Positions 23,632 to 33,201 of a stretch of DNA of 43,530 nucleotides are shown here, piece after piece. The stretch covers positions 1-43,530 of the forward strand of contig JAFXSR010000033.1 of the NCBI GenBank assembly GCA_017525505.1, given 5' to 3'. The DNA comes from Bacteroidales bacterium. Lineage in GTDB: Bacteria > Bacteroidota > Bacteroidia > Bacteroidales > WCHB1-69. Numbering within the stretch: position 1 is the first letter of the stretch; each line of letters starts with the position of its first letter. The position numbers and the translations under genes are program-made. Under the pieces are notes generated by a model. It was not told the DNA's origin and did not search any database. It saw only the letters and a list, made by a program, of their open reading frames with translations.

Positions 23632-26484
23632 ATGATAAAAGACGAATTTATTAAAAGACACAACGGTCCGAGCGAAGCCGAGACCGCGAAGATGTTGGAA
23701 ACCATTGGTGTGAAATCCATGGATGAGTTAATCGAGAAAACGGTTCCCGCCGCTATCCGCCTGAAAGAACCCCTGGCGCTGCCCGATGGTTTGACAGAAT
23801 ATGAGTACCTGAAAGAAGTCAATGCCCTGATGGCCAAGAACAAGGTGTACAGATCTTACATCGGTATGGGTTACTACAACACCTGTATTCCTTCCGTGAT
23901 TTTGCGCAATATCTTCGAGAATCCGGGCTGGTACACCGCTTACACTCCCTATCAGGCTGAGATTTCACAAGGCCGTATCGAGGCACTGCTGAATTTCCAG
24001 ACCATGATTTCCGATCTCACCGCCATGCCGTTGGCCAACGCTTCTTTGCTGGACGAGGCAACCGCCGCTGGCGAGATGATGCTGATGTTCTACCACAGCC
24101 GTACCCGCGAGCAGGTGAAAAATGAGGTGAAGAAATATTTCGTTTCAGAGGATGTCTTTATGCACTCACTGGGCGTGATGAAGACCAACGCCGCTCCTCA
24201 TGGTATCGAATTGGTCATCGGTAAAGCTGACAAAGTAGAGCTGGACGACACTTATTTCGGTGCGATGGTACAGTATCCGAACCAGCATGGTGCTATTCAT
24301 GACTATACTGAGTTTGTGAAGAAAGCCAAAGCTCACAACATCTTTGTGGGTGTGGCCACCGACCTGTTGGCACTGACCCTGCTGACTCCTCCGGGAGAAT
24401 GGGGTGCCGACTGTGTGATGGGTTCCACCCAGCGTTTCGGTCAGCCGATGGGCTTTGGCAGCCCCGCCGCCGGTTTCTTCGCTTGCCAGGAAGTGTTCAA
24501 ACGCCAGATGCCGGGCCGTATCATCGGTATCACCGTGGATGCCGAGGGCAAACGCGCTGTGCGTATGGCCCTGCAAACCCGTGAGCAGCACATCAAACGT
24601 GAGAAAGCTACTTCCAACATCTGTACCGCCAGCGCCCTGACCGCCATCATGGCCGGTTTCTTCGGCATGTGGCACGGTGCAGAGGGTCTGAAGAGCAAAG
24701 CCACTAAAATCAACGTGCTGGCTGGCGTGTTGGCCCGTGAAGCCGCTAAATATGGTTACAAACAGTACAACGAGATTTATTTCGACACGCTTTGCTTTGA
24801 AGTGCCCGAAGGCATGACCACCGAAGATGTGCAGAAAGTGGCGTTGGAGCATAAAATCAACTTCAACTACTGGTGCGAGACTTGCTTCACCATTGCGCTG
24901 GACGAAACCGTCTTGTTAGAGGATGTGAACGAAATTCTGAAAGTGTTGGCCGAGGCCGCTCACAAGGAATTCCACGAATATGTTTGCCAGCAGTGCGCTA
25001 ATCCGGCTTTGAATATCCCGGAAAGCCTGCAGCGTAAATCCGCTTTCATGCAGCATGAGATCTTCAACAAGTACCATTCTGAAACAGAAATGATGCGTTA
25101 TATGAAGAAACTGGAAATCATGGATTTGTCACTGAACAGAGCCATGATCCCGCTGGGCTCCTGCACCATGAAGCTGAACGCAGCCGCCGAGATGCTGCCG
25201 TTGAGCTGGGCCAATGTTTGCAATATCCATCCTTTCGCTCCCGCCGACCAGGCCGAGGGTTATCTGGAAATGATCGCTGAGGTGAGCCAGTGGCTGGCCG
25301 TTATCACCGGCTTTAAGGCTGTTTCATTGCAACCTAACTCTGGTGCCGCTGGCGAATATGCCGGTATGACTGTCATCAGAAATTATCATATCTCCCGTGG
25401 AGAAGGCCATCGTAATGTATGCTTGATCCCCGCTTCCGCCCATGGTACCAACCCGGCTTCTTCCGCCAAGGCTGGCAACCAGATTGTGGTGGTGAAATCT
25501 ACCGAACACGGCGAAATCGATGTGGAAGACCTGCGCGCCAAGGCGGAGGAATACAAAGACAGACTGTCTTGCCTCATGGTGACCTATCCCTCTACTCACG
25601 GTGTGTTTGAAGAGGCTATCCTCGATATCATCAAGATTGTTCATGACAATGGCGGTTTGGTGTATATGGACGGTGCCAACATGAATGCCCAGGTGGGTCT
25701 GACCTCTCCGGGAACCATGGGTGCCGATGTGTGCCACCTCAACCTGCACAAAACCTTTGCCATGCCTCATGGCGGTGGCGGCCCTGGCGTAGGACCTATC
25801 GCGGTGTGCGAAAAGCTGGTGGACTTCCTGCCCAACCATGCCATCATCGAAACCGGTGGTCAGCATGGCAGCCAGGTGGCTTCCGCTCCTTATGGCAGCG
25901 CATACCTCTTGCCCATCACCTACGCTTACCTCAAAATGTGCGGCGGCAAGGGCTTGACCGAAGCAACCAAATACGCTATCCTGAATGCCAACTATATTAA
26001 AGCCCGTCTGCAGGGTCACTACAAGATTCTTTATACCGGCACCAATGGCATGTGCGCTCATGAGATGATTCTCGACTGCAACGAATTCGACAGAAATGCC
26101 GGTGTTCAGGTGGGCGATATCGCCAAACGTCTGATGGACTATGGTTTCCATGCTCCCACCGTGGCCTTCCCGGTACATGGCACTTTGATGGTGGAACCCA
26201 CCGAAAGCGAGCCGCTGAGCGAGTTGGACCGCTTCTGCGACGCCATGATTGCCATCCGCCAGGAAATCGCCGACATCGAAAGCGGCAAGGCCGACCGTGT
26301 GAACAATGTCATCAAGAAAGCGCCGCATACCATGAGCGTGGTTTGCGCTGACACTTGGGACAGACCCTACACCCGTCAGCAGGCTGCCTTCCCGATTCCT
26401 CACGATGACAAATACTGGCCCACTGTCAGCAAGATTGATGATGCTTACGGAGACAGAAATTTGGTTTGCCGCCTTGACAAATAA
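23632..26484 (+). CDS. gcvP: Glycine dehydrogenase (decarboxylating), single-chain P protein
   Basis: 950 residues, the length of the fused enzyme in which the gcvPA-like and gcvPB-like halves form one chain. It decarboxylates glycine and passes the aminomethyl group to the H protein lipoyl arm. PLP lysine lies in VCHLNLHKTFAMPHGGGGPG at about residue 706. Other family blocks: YIGMGYYNTCIPSVILRN, AYTPYQAEISQGRIEALLNF and PLGSCTMKLNAAAEMLPL. No gcvT or gcvH is adjacent, so the system is split in this genome. It follows hicA by 39 bases and is followed after 6 bases by the DUF5686 gene, which implies co-transcription. Confidence 0.96.
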   Translation: MIKDEFIKRHNGPSEAETAKMLETIGVKSMDELIEKTVPAAIRLKEPLALPDGLTEYEYLKEVNALMAKNKVYRSYIGMGYYNTCIPSVILRNIFENPGWYTAYTPYQAEISQGRIEALLNFQTMISDLTAMPLANASLLDEATAAGEMMLMFYHSRTREQVKNEVKKYFVSEDVFMHSLGVMKTNAAPHGIELVIGKADKVELDDTYFGAMVQYPNQHGAIHDYTEFVKKAKAHNIFVGVATDLLALTLLTPPGEWGADCVMGSTQRFGQPMGFGSPAAGFFACQEVFKRQMPGRIIGITVDAEGKRAVRMALQTREQHIKREKATSNICTASALTAIMAGFFGMWHGAEGLKSKATKINVLAGVLAREAAKYGYKQYNEIYFDTLCFEVPEGMTTEDVQKVALEHKINFNYWCETCFTIALDETVLLEDVNEILKVLAEAAHKEFHEYVCQQCANPALNIPESLQRKSAFMQHEIFNKYHSETEMMRYMKKLEIMDLSLNRAMIPLGSCTMKLNAAAEMLPLSWANVCNIHPFAPADQAEGYLEMIAEVSQWLAVITGFKAVSLQPNSGAAGEYAGMTVIRNYHISRGEGHRNVCLIPASAHGTNPASSAKAGNQIVVVKSTEHGEIDVEDLRAKAEEYKDRLSCLMVTYPSTHGVFEEAILDIIKIVHDNGGLVYMDGANMNAQVGLTSPGTMGADVCHLNLHKTFAMPHGGGGPGVGPIAVCEKLVDFLPNHAIIETGGQHGSQVASAPYGSAYLLPITYAYLKMCGGKGLTEATKYAILNANYIKARLQGHYKILYTGTNGMCAHEMILDCNEFDRNAGVQVGDIAKRLMDYGFHAPTVAFPVHGTLMVEPTESEPLSELDRFCDAMIAIRQEIADIESGKADRVNNVIKKAPHTMSVVCADTWDRPYTRQQAAFPIPHDDKYWPTVSKIDDAYGDRNLVCRLDK

Positions 26485-26490
26485 TATTGG

Positions 26491-28665
26491 ATGAAAGCTT
26501 TTAGGCTGGTTCTTATCTTCCTGTTTTTGACCTTGATAGCTCGGGGTCAGGAACAGGAAGATAGTTTATGGGTATCTCTGCAAGAAGTGGAAGTGAATGC
26601 CGGTATCAATCCAGCCGATAAGATTATTGACAGTGTCATCAGATATAGGGAATTGAACAGCCCTTATGCCAATTCCTCGTTCAAAGTTACCCAATACCAC
26701 AAGTTCTTTGTCACTCGTTATCACCCCGACAGCATGAGGTTGAAACCTTATTATCTGCTCAACGAGAGTGTGAATGAGTTGTATTACAAGAAACCGTTCA
26801 GGGAACATACTGAGATTATTGCGTCCAAAACTTCCGTGGCGAATAATCCTATTTTGTCGGTTTTGCTGACCCTAAGTCAGACTTTCAGTCTGTATCGAAG
26901 TAATTATGTGGAGATTATGAATACAAAATATGTTAACCCCATCGTTAAGGGTTCTCATAAATTCTATAATTTCCAGATACAAGACACACTTTACAAGAAT
27001 CAGGACACCATTTATGTGATTGCCTTTGTCCCTAAAAACAATATAGTTTTCAATGCGTTGCAGGGTTTGCTGTATATTGGCAAGGAAAATTATGCTTTGA
27101 CAGAGGTTTTTGCCAAGTCTGCCAAGGACTTCGAGGCCTTTCCGGTGAAAATTTTTCAGAAATACAAAAGGGAAGAATCCACCAATACTTTGTTTTCTTC
27201 AGAATTGGAGGCCCAAATCATTTATGATAAAAAAACCTATGCCGATAACCCATTGATTGTCCAGTCTTTAATGACAATACAAGAAGTTCAGGTGAATATA
27301 CCGATCGCAAACAAAATCTTCAATCAGGAGGATGTTGTGGCTGTCAAAGAGGGTAGTGAGAAAGGTGAGTATATGCTAGTAAAGTATCGTGGCGAGGAGA
27401 TTTCGGCGGCGGAAGAGCAAACGTACGAATTAGGGGCGCAGATACAGAAAAAGGTGAAAATTGACAGAAAACTTTTTTTTCTGCAGACTTTGCTTTCAGG
27501 TTATTTTGCGGCAGGCCCCATCAATATAGATGTTACCAGTTTGATAAATTTCAATAATCACGAAGGTTTCCGCCTGGGAATGGGAGTGATTACCAACGAG
27601 AAATTCGCAAAAGAGGTCCGTTTCGGAGGGCATTTCGCATACGGTTTGAAAGACAGGGCATGGAAGTGGGGAGCCCAAATGGAGATTCTGCTTTCAGAAA
27701 AAAGAAACGGTACGATGAACATCATTTATGCTGATGATTTATACGAAAGCGCGCATACCGACCTTTTTAACAGGAAGTACATGCTGTTTGATGGTCAGTT
27801 TTACCGCCGCTGGTTGATCAACAAGTTCGACCGGTCAAAAATTGCTGCCGCCAAAATAAAAATCAATGTCATCAAACCATTGTCTGTACAATTGGGTGCA
27901 CAATATAGCCGGAATAAAACTTGTTTTGACTACAATTTCAGGGCTCCTGTACAACCCGGGTCAGAATCATATCAGTACAACAATTTCGAGTTGCAGCTGA
28001 GCGCTCGTCTGGCTTTCAATGAGAAAAAACTGAAATCGGAGGACTTCACTTTTGTGGGTGGATCCCCTTACCCGGTGATTGCCATCACTTATTTCAGAGG
28101 TATCAAAAATGTGTTGGGTAGCGAATTCAATTATAACAAGTTGACCCTCAGGGTGACTCACAAACAGGTGTATAAGCGTTTGGGTTATTCTGAAATTTGC
28201 TTCGATGCGGGCATAGTTTTCGAGGATGTGCCTTATTCTTTGTTATACGTCCCTCGCGCTGGTGGCAATATTGACTGGGGAAAAACACATGTCAACTTTG
28301 GGTTTGACGGGAAAGAACAGTTTGCCACCATGGAAGCCAATGAGTTCCTTTCCAATGCCTTCACTTCATTGTTTTTCAGACATTGCTTTGGAAAATTGAA
28401 TAAGAACAGCCGCTATAATCCCAAGATTGTCTTGTGCCAGAACATCGGTTTCGGATGGCTGAAACATCCTGAAAACCATTATGGTGTGGCATTCAAGACC
28501 ATGGAAAAAGGTTATTTTGAATCCGGTATAGTGGTGGAGGATTTGCTGGTATTGATGAAATGCCTTTCTTTCGGCGCAGGTGTTTTTTACCGCTACGGAG
28601 CCTACGCCCGGGACAAGCAAATCGATAATTTCGCATTCAAACTGAGATTCTGTATCTCCATGTAA
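26491..28665 (+). CDS. DUF5686-family outer-membrane protein, N-terminal domain shortened
   Basis: 724 residues with a signal peptide (MKAFRLVLIFLFLTLIARGQ). The family usually carries an N-terminal carboxypeptidase-regulatory-like beta domain; here only its last strand (SLQEVEVNAGINPADKIID) precedes the conserved core (SVIRYRELNSPYANSSFKVT) and the NIVFNALQGLLYIGKENYAL region. The C-terminal 350 residues alternate polar and hydrophobic residues and end in an aromatic beta-strand (KLRFCISM), as in outer-membrane barrels. Function is unknown in the family. It starts 6 bases after gcvP, a pairing with no obvious functional logic. Two small hairpins after the stop may end the transcript. Confidence 0.82.
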   Translation: MKAFRLVLIFLFLTLIARGQEQEDSLWVSLQEVEVNAGINPADKIIDSVIRYRELNSPYANSSFKVTQYHKFFVTRYHPDSMRLKPYYLLNESVNELYYKKPFREHTEIIASKTSVANNPILSVLLTLSQTFSLYRSNYVEIMNTKYVNPIVKGSHKFYNFQIQDTLYKNQDTIYVIAFVPKNNIVFNALQGLLYIGKENYALTEVFAKSAKDFEAFPVKIFQKYKREESTNTLFSSELEAQIIYDKKTYADNPLIVQSLMTIQEVQVNIPIANKIFNQEDVVAVKEGSEKGEYMLVKYRGEEISAAEEQTYELGAQIQKKVKIDRKLFFLQTLLSGYFAAGPINIDVTSLINFNNHEGFRLGMGVITNEKFAKEVRFGGHFAYGLKDRAWKWGAQMEILLSEKRNGTMNIIYADDLYESAHTDLFNRKYMLFDGQFYRRWLINKFDRSKIAAAKIKINVIKPLSVQLGAQYSRNKTCFDYNFRAPVQPGSESYQYNNFELQLSARLAFNEKKLKSEDFTFVGGSPYPVIAITYFRGIKNVLGSEFNYNKLTLRVTHKQVYKRLGYSEICFDAGIVFEDVPYSLLYVPRAGGNIDWGKTHVNFGFDGKEQFATMEANEFLSNAFTSLFFRHCFGKLNKNSRYNPKIVLCQNIGFGWLKHPENHYGVAFKTMEKGYFESGIVVEDLLVLMKCLSFGAGVFYRYGAYARDKQIDNFAFKLRFCISM

Positions 28666-28699
28666 ATGAGGTTATATTTCCCCTTCATTCAGAGTGGGG

Positions 28700-28741
28700 T
28701 GCCCGAAGGGCAGGGTAGCAGGGAAGCGGTGTACCACTTCC
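28700..28741. repeat. Pair of intergenic hairpins, possible terminator
   Basis: TGCCC-gaa-GGGCA at 28700-28712 and GGAAG-c-GGT-gt-ACC-a-CTTCC at 28722-28741, 35 bases after the DUF5686 stop. The GAA loop resembles the units at 13536-13656. No T-run follows, so termination is uncertain. Confidence 0.45.
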
Positions 28742-28770
28742 TTCCAATTGTTAATAATCACATTTGCTAA

Positions 28771-28800
28771 TTTGCCAATTAAAAAAATTTGTATTTTTGC
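28771..28800 (+). promoter_or_regulatory. Full promoter of porG (TTTG -33, TATTTTTGC -7)
   Basis: TTTG at 28771-28774 and TATTTTTGC at 28792-28800 are 17 bases apart, close to the Bacteroidetes layout. An in-frame start at 28764 lies upstream of it, so the ATG at 28818 is taken as the true start. The -33 box sits within TGCTAATT/TGCCAATT octamers. Confidence 0.65.
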
Positions 28801-28817
28801 AAGTTATTCAGAATAAA

Positions 28818-29669
28818 ATGAAAAAGATATTTCTTATAGTCAGTTTGATAATTTTCAGTCTTGGGGCCGGATTCGCCCAAAAGTCTGAAATCGGGGCTTT
28901 TGTGGGCACCTCCTTCTATATCGGTGACCTGAGCCACTCCACTATTTTCTCGGAATGCGGCATCGCGGGAGGAGTGGTGTATCGTTACAATTTCACCCCT
29001 CGTTGGGCGCTGAAAGCCAATATCATGTTCGCCAAAGTCCATGCCAGCGACGCCATAAGCAATGGCTCCTATGAGCGTAACCTGAGTTTCAAGTCCCCGA
29101 TTACCGAGTTGTCGGTTCAGGCGGAGGTGAATTTTCTGAAATTATATAACCAAAAGGGCTACAACCGTTTTTCGCCTTACGTGTTTGCCGGTATTGCGGT
29201 CTTTTCTTTCAATCCGCAAGCGGAACTCAACGGGAAAACGTATGATTTACAGCCTTTTGGCACTGAAGGACAGGGCCTGGTGCCGGGGAAGAAAGAATAT
29301 GCGTTGTGCAGTTTCGCTATTCCTTTTGGCATTGGCCTCAAAGTGAATATCGGCCGCTATGTCTCCTTGGGTGCTGAATGGGGAGTTCGTTTCACCTGCA
29401 CAGATTACCTGGATGACGTGAGCGGAACGTATTTTGATAATGATGAGTTGCGACTCCAGCGTGGGGATATCATGGCTGATTTGGCCGACCGTTCTCCTGA
29501 AATCGGAAAGGAACTGCACAAAAACGGCTCACAGCGAGGCAATTTCAACACTACTGACTTTTATTCGTTCTGTGGGGGTACCATCACATTCAAAATCGGA
29601 AACGAAGATCATATTTGTGATCTCAAACACAAAGTCAGTGTGCGCCACAAATTAGGAAGAAAAAGATAA
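28818..29669 (+). CDS. porG: PorG-like outer-membrane protein of the type IX secretion system (DUF6089)
   Basis: 283 residues. Signal peptide (MKKIFLIVSLIIFSLGAGFA) then an outer-membrane beta-barrel of the DUF6089 family: KSEIGAFVGTSFYIGDLSHS, RYNFTPRWALKANIMFAKVH, FSPYVFAGIAVFSFNPQAEL, GAEWGVRFTCTDYLDDVSGT. In Porphyromonas gingivalis the homologue PorG (PG0189) is located directly before uppS, bamA and two ompH genes and holds the PorK/PorN ring at the outer membrane. The same gene order is seen here, which supports the assignment. It lies 15 bases before uppS. Together with the sorting domain at 11089-11550 it indicates a working T9SS. Confidence 0.82.
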   Translation: MKKIFLIVSLIIFSLGAGFAQKSEIGAFVGTSFYIGDLSHSTIFSECGIAGGVVYRYNFTPRWALKANIMFAKVHASDAISNGSYERNLSFKSPITELSVQAEVNFLKLYNQKGYNRFSPYVFAGIAVFSFNPQAELNGKTYDLQPFGTEGQGLVPGKKEYALCSFAIPFGIGLKVNIGRYVSLGAEWGVRFTCTDYLDDVSGTYFDNDELRLQRGDIMADLADRSPEIGKELHKNGSQRGNFNTTDFYSFCGGTITFKIGNEDHICDLKHKVSVRHKLGRKR

Positions 29670-29684
29670 AAATCACATATTCTG

Positions 29685-30434
29685 ATGAACGACATTATCA
29701 GCAAAATAGACAAATCCCGTGTGCCGGAACATGTGGCCATTATCATGGATGGCAACGGACGCTGGGCGAAACAACATGAAAAAGAGAGGTTTTTCGGCCA
29801 TCAGCAAGGCGTTGAGGCGGTGCGTACGGCCATTAAAGCCGCTGCGGAAGTGGGCGTGAAATATCTGACCCTCTATACTTTTTCAACCGAAAACTGGAAC
29901 CGCCCGAAAGAAGAGGTGGATGCCCTGATGTCCCTTCTGGTTTCGGCAATCCGTAACGAGATGGAAAGTCTGAAGGAAAACCAGGTGAGAATGAGGGCTA
30001 TCGGCGATCTGGAATCCTTGCCCATAGAATGTTATAACGAGTTTCAGCGTCTGGTGGAGGAGACTGCCAACGACACGGGTTTGACGGTGGTTCTGGCCCT
30101 GAGCTACAGTGGCAGAAGTGAACTGACCCATGCCGCCCGGAAAATGGCCGAAGAGGTGAAAAACGGCCTGCTGAAACCCGAGGATATTACTCCGGAGGTC
30201 GTAGGCAAGCACTTATATGACAGCGAAATACCTGACCCCGACATTCTCATCAGAACAGGTGGTGAATACCGTATCAGTAATTTCCTGCTGTGGCAGCTGG
30301 CTTATTCGGAGTTCTTCTTCCTTCCTATCATGTGGCCGGAGTTCCGGAAAGAGGATTTGTGGCAGGTAATTCTGGACTTCCAGAGCCGCGAACGCCGCTT
30401 CGGAAAAACAGGCGAACAGGTACGGGCAAAGTAA
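29685..30434 (+). CDS. uppS: Isoprenyl transferase (undecaprenyl diphosphate synthase)
   Basis: 249 residues, normal length. It condenses isopentenyl diphosphate units to make the C55 lipid carrier for peptidoglycan and O-antigen precursors. Hallmarks: HVAIIMDGNGRWAKQ with catalytic Asp22, TLYTFSTENWNRPKEEVDAL, and the C-terminal PDILIRTGGEYRISNFLLWQ followed by YSEFFFLPIMWPEF. Cytosolic, acting at the membrane surface. It is second in the porG-uppS-bamA-ompH cluster, though bamA has its own promoter in the gap. Confidence 0.96.
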   Translation: MNDIISKIDKSRVPEHVAIIMDGNGRWAKQHEKERFFGHQQGVEAVRTAIKAAAEVGVKYLTLYTFSTENWNRPKEEVDALMSLLVSAIRNEMESLKENQVRMRAIGDLESLPIECYNEFQRLVEETANDTGLTVVLALSYSGRSELTHAARKMAEEVKNGLLKPEDITPEVVGKHLYDSEIPDPDILIRTGGEYRISNFLLWQLAYSEFFFLPIMWPEFRKEDLWQVILDFQSRERRFGKTGEQVRAK

Positions 30435-30458
30435 GTGGAATGCTATTCCGCAAAGCCC

Positions 30459-30490
30459 TTGATAATCCCAAAAATTTTTGCTATCTTTGC
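30459..30490 (+). promoter_or_regulatory. Promoter of the bamA-ompH operon
   Basis: TTG at 30459-30461 and TATCTTTGC at 30482-30490, 20 bases apart, a good Bacteroidetes -33/-7 pair. It is 20 bases before the bamA ATG. Confidence 0.6.
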
Positions 30491-30510
30491 AGGCTAATTT
30501 TTAAAATGGA

Positions 30511-33144
30511 ATGAAACTGAAAAGTTGGCTTGTTTGTATAGCTATGCTTTTTGTATCTCTTTGTGGATTAAAAAGTTATGCTCAAATCGTGGTCTCCTCG
30601 CAAGATGGGGTGCCCCCGATTGAGATTGACTATTTGTCCCCAAAAAAATATGAAATCGGCGGTATTACTTCTTCAGGCAATGCCAACTTCGACCAGCGAA
30701 TGCTTAACTTCGGAGTGGGTAGCGTCATCGAAATCCCGGGTGACGACATCTCCAAATCCATCAAGCGCTTGTGGAATTCCGGTTATTACGAAAATATCGA
30801 CATCACCATCACCAATGTGGTTGACAACAAGGTTTTCCTGAATGTCCATCTGGAAGAGCGCGCCCGCCTGGTGGCTTTCGGTTTCAAGGGGACCACCAAA
30901 AACGAGGAAAACGAAATCCGTGAGAAAATCAAGCTTTCACAGGGTAATATTGTCAATGACAACATGAAGCAGACCTGCGTGAACATCATCAAAGACTATT
31001 ACGTTGAAAAAGGCTTTTACAATTGCGAGGTCCAGGTGGACGAACAGCAAGATCCCAAGGTGTCAAGAGGTGTCCGCTTGCTTTTCAATGTCAAAAAGAA
31101 CAAAAAGGTCAAAATCGCCCGTATCAATATTATCGGCAACCAGGAGGTTTCGAAAGCAAAACTGCTGAAACCCATGAAGGAGACCAAGGAAAAGTTCAAA
31201 TTCCAGCCGTTTTACAAGCTTGACACCGCTATCGCCTATTGCTTCAAACATAAAGGCTATTACCAGTCCAAGGATATTCTGGAACACATGGAGGAATATT
31301 TCTCTGATCGTGTGAAACTCCGTATTTTCAAAGCTTCCAAGTTCATCGAGGAGTCCTATGAGAGTAACAAGGTGGCTATGATTAACAAATACAACGAGTT
31401 GGGCTACCGCGACGCATACATTACCAAGGATTCGGTGTATATCAAAGGAAACAATATCTACATTGACATCTATGTGAACGAGGGTCATAAGTACTATTTC
31501 AGGAATATTTCTTTTGTGGGCAATACCAAATACTCGTCTTCAGTACTGAGTAAGTTGTTGAATATCAGCAAGGGTGATGTGTACAATCAGACCCAGTTGA
31601 TGAACAACCTGAACAATCCTATGCAAAATGACCTGGGTAATGATGTCAGCTCGTTGTACATGAATGACGGTTATTTGTTCTTCACTGCTACCCCTGTTGA
31701 GGTGATGATTGAAAACGACTCCATCGACATTGAAATCCGTATCCGCGAAGGTAAGCAGGCGCGGTACAATAAGGTGTATGTGACAGGCAATACCAAGACT
31801 AACGACAATGTCATCATGCGTGAGATCACCACGATTCCGGGTCAGTTGTTCAATCGTGCCGACATTATCAGAACGCAACAGGTGCTGCTGTCGCTGGGCT
31901 ACTTCAACCAAGAAAGCATGAATGTGATACCCAAACCCAATGAGGCTGATGGAACTGTCGATATCGAATACGTGGTGGAGGAATCCTCTTCCGACCAGTT
32001 GTCCCTGTCAGCAGGTTATGGTGCGGGAACTTTTGTCATCAGCGCTGGTATCGCTTTCAACAATTTCTCATTCAAAAAGTTCTTCAAAAAAGAGGCGTGG
32101 ACTCCCATTCCCGGTGGTGACGGTCAACGACTGGCTTTCAATGTGTCCACCAATGCCAAATATTACCAAAACTATAGCGTATCGTTCACCGAGCCTTGGT
32201 TGGGTGGCAAGAAACCAATATCCCTTACCGCGGGTTTGTATTATCAGGTGCAAACCGACGGTACCAAACGAAATACTGCCAACCATGTTGAAATCAGAAC
32301 GATAGGTGCTTCTTTGTCCATTGCCAGGAAAGTGAAATGGCCAGACGATTATTTCCAGATTTCACATACCTTGTCGTATCAGCGTTATCAGGTGCAGAAT
32401 TACAACTATTTCATTTTCAAGACCGGTTATGCCAACAGCTTGAGTTATATTTTCACCATTGCGAGAAATTCAATCAGCGCGCCTATATACCCGCGCGAGG
32501 GTTCCGAAATCATGTTCTCTGTGCAGTTGACACCCCCATATTCTTTGTTCAAAAAAGGTGTGGATTATTCCACGCTCTCCGCCCAGGAGAAATACAAATG
32601 GCTGGAGTTCCACAAATGGAAGTTGAATGTTTCATGGTACACGCGTATTGTGGAGAATCTGGTGTTCTTTGTGCGTATGAAGATGGGCTTCATGGGTTGC
32701 TATAACAAGAGTATCGGTCCTTCTCCGTTCGAGCGTTTCTATTTGGGTGGCGATGGTTTGTCCACTTACACCATGATGGATGCACGCGAGGTGATTGGTA
32801 TGCGCGGTTATGACGATTACTCACTCTCGCCTTACGTGGATGGAAACGAAATCGGTGGTACCATCTACAACAAATTCACGGCGGAAATCCGTTATCCTAT
32901 TACCTTGAACCCCAGCGCCACCATCTATTTGCTGGCCTTCGCCGAGGCGGGCAAAGCATGGCTCGACAAGCGCCAGTACAGTCCGTTCAACATGTACAAA
33001 TCCGCTGGTGTGGGTGTGAGAATTTATCTGCCAATGTTCGGTCTGCTGGGCTTTGACTGGGGTTATGGCTTCGATGAGGTGCCTGGTCTGCCAAACGCCA
33101 ACAAGGGAAGATTCCACATCTCAATAAACCAATCCATCGATTAA
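30511..33144 (+). CDS. bamA: Outer-membrane assembly factor BamA (Omp85)
   Basis: 877 residues. Signal peptide (about 1-25), then five POTRA repeats to about residue 470 (for example IGGITSSGNANFDQRMLNF and RYNKVYVTGNTKTNDNVIMR), and a 16-strand barrel. The barrel has the Omp85 lid-loop signature region ERFYLGGDGLSTYTMMDARE / VIGMRGYDDYS (the VRGF-like motif appears as MRGY) and closes with GFDWGYGFDEVPGLPN and GRFHISINQSI. It inserts beta-barrel proteins into the outer membrane. Its neighbours are the periplasmic chaperones that feed it substrates. Start chosen at 30511, as the upstream ATG is out of frame with an immediate stop. Confidence 0.95.
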   Translation: MKLKSWLVCIAMLFVSLCGLKSYAQIVVSSQDGVPPIEIDYLSPKKYEIGGITSSGNANFDQRMLNFGVGSVIEIPGDDISKSIKRLWNSGYYENIDITITNVVDNKVFLNVHLEERARLVAFGFKGTTKNEENEIREKIKLSQGNIVNDNMKQTCVNIIKDYYVEKGFYNCEVQVDEQQDPKVSRGVRLLFNVKKNKKVKIARINIIGNQEVSKAKLLKPMKETKEKFKFQPFYKLDTAIAYCFKHKGYYQSKDILEHMEEYFSDRVKLRIFKASKFIEESYESNKVAMINKYNELGYRDAYITKDSVYIKGNNIYIDIYVNEGHKYYFRNISFVGNTKYSSSVLSKLLNISKGDVYNQTQLMNNLNNPMQNDLGNDVSSLYMNDGYLFFTATPVEVMIENDSIDIEIRIREGKQARYNKVYVTGNTKTNDNVIMREITTIPGQLFNRADIIRTQQVLLSLGYFNQESMNVIPKPNEADGTVDIEYVVEESSSDQLSLSAGYGAGTFVISAGIAFNNFSFKKFFKKEAWTPIPGGDGQRLAFNVSTNAKYYQNYSVSFTEPWLGGKKPISLTAGLYYQVQTDGTKRNTANHVEIRTIGASLSIARKVKWPDDYFQISHTLSYQRYQVQNYNYFIFKTGYANSLSYIFTIARNSISAPIYPREGSEIMFSVQLTPPYSLFKKGVDYSTLSAQEKYKWLEFHKWKLNVSWYTRIVENLVFFVRMKMGFMGCYNKSIGPSPFERFYLGGDGLSTYTMMDAREVIGMRGYDDYSLSPYVDGNEIGGTIYNKFTAEIRYPITLNPSATIYLLAFAEAGKAWLDKRQYSPFNMYKSAGVGVRIYLPMFGLLGFDWGYGFDEVPGLPNANKGRFHISINQSID

Positions 33145-33201
33145 CAGTCTAAAACAATATATTTTTCTTCACAGCGTTAATAACCTAAAAAAATAATTAT
33201 C

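Noticed and set aside
25324..26403. 359-codon minus-strand frame opposite gcvP
   Set aside because: Shadow of gcvP: His/Gly-rich composition from the reverse of GcvP codons, with no promoter or family match.
28764..28817. Upstream start for porG
   Set aside because: The promoter is at 28771-28800 and the signal peptide begins properly at the ATG at 28818.
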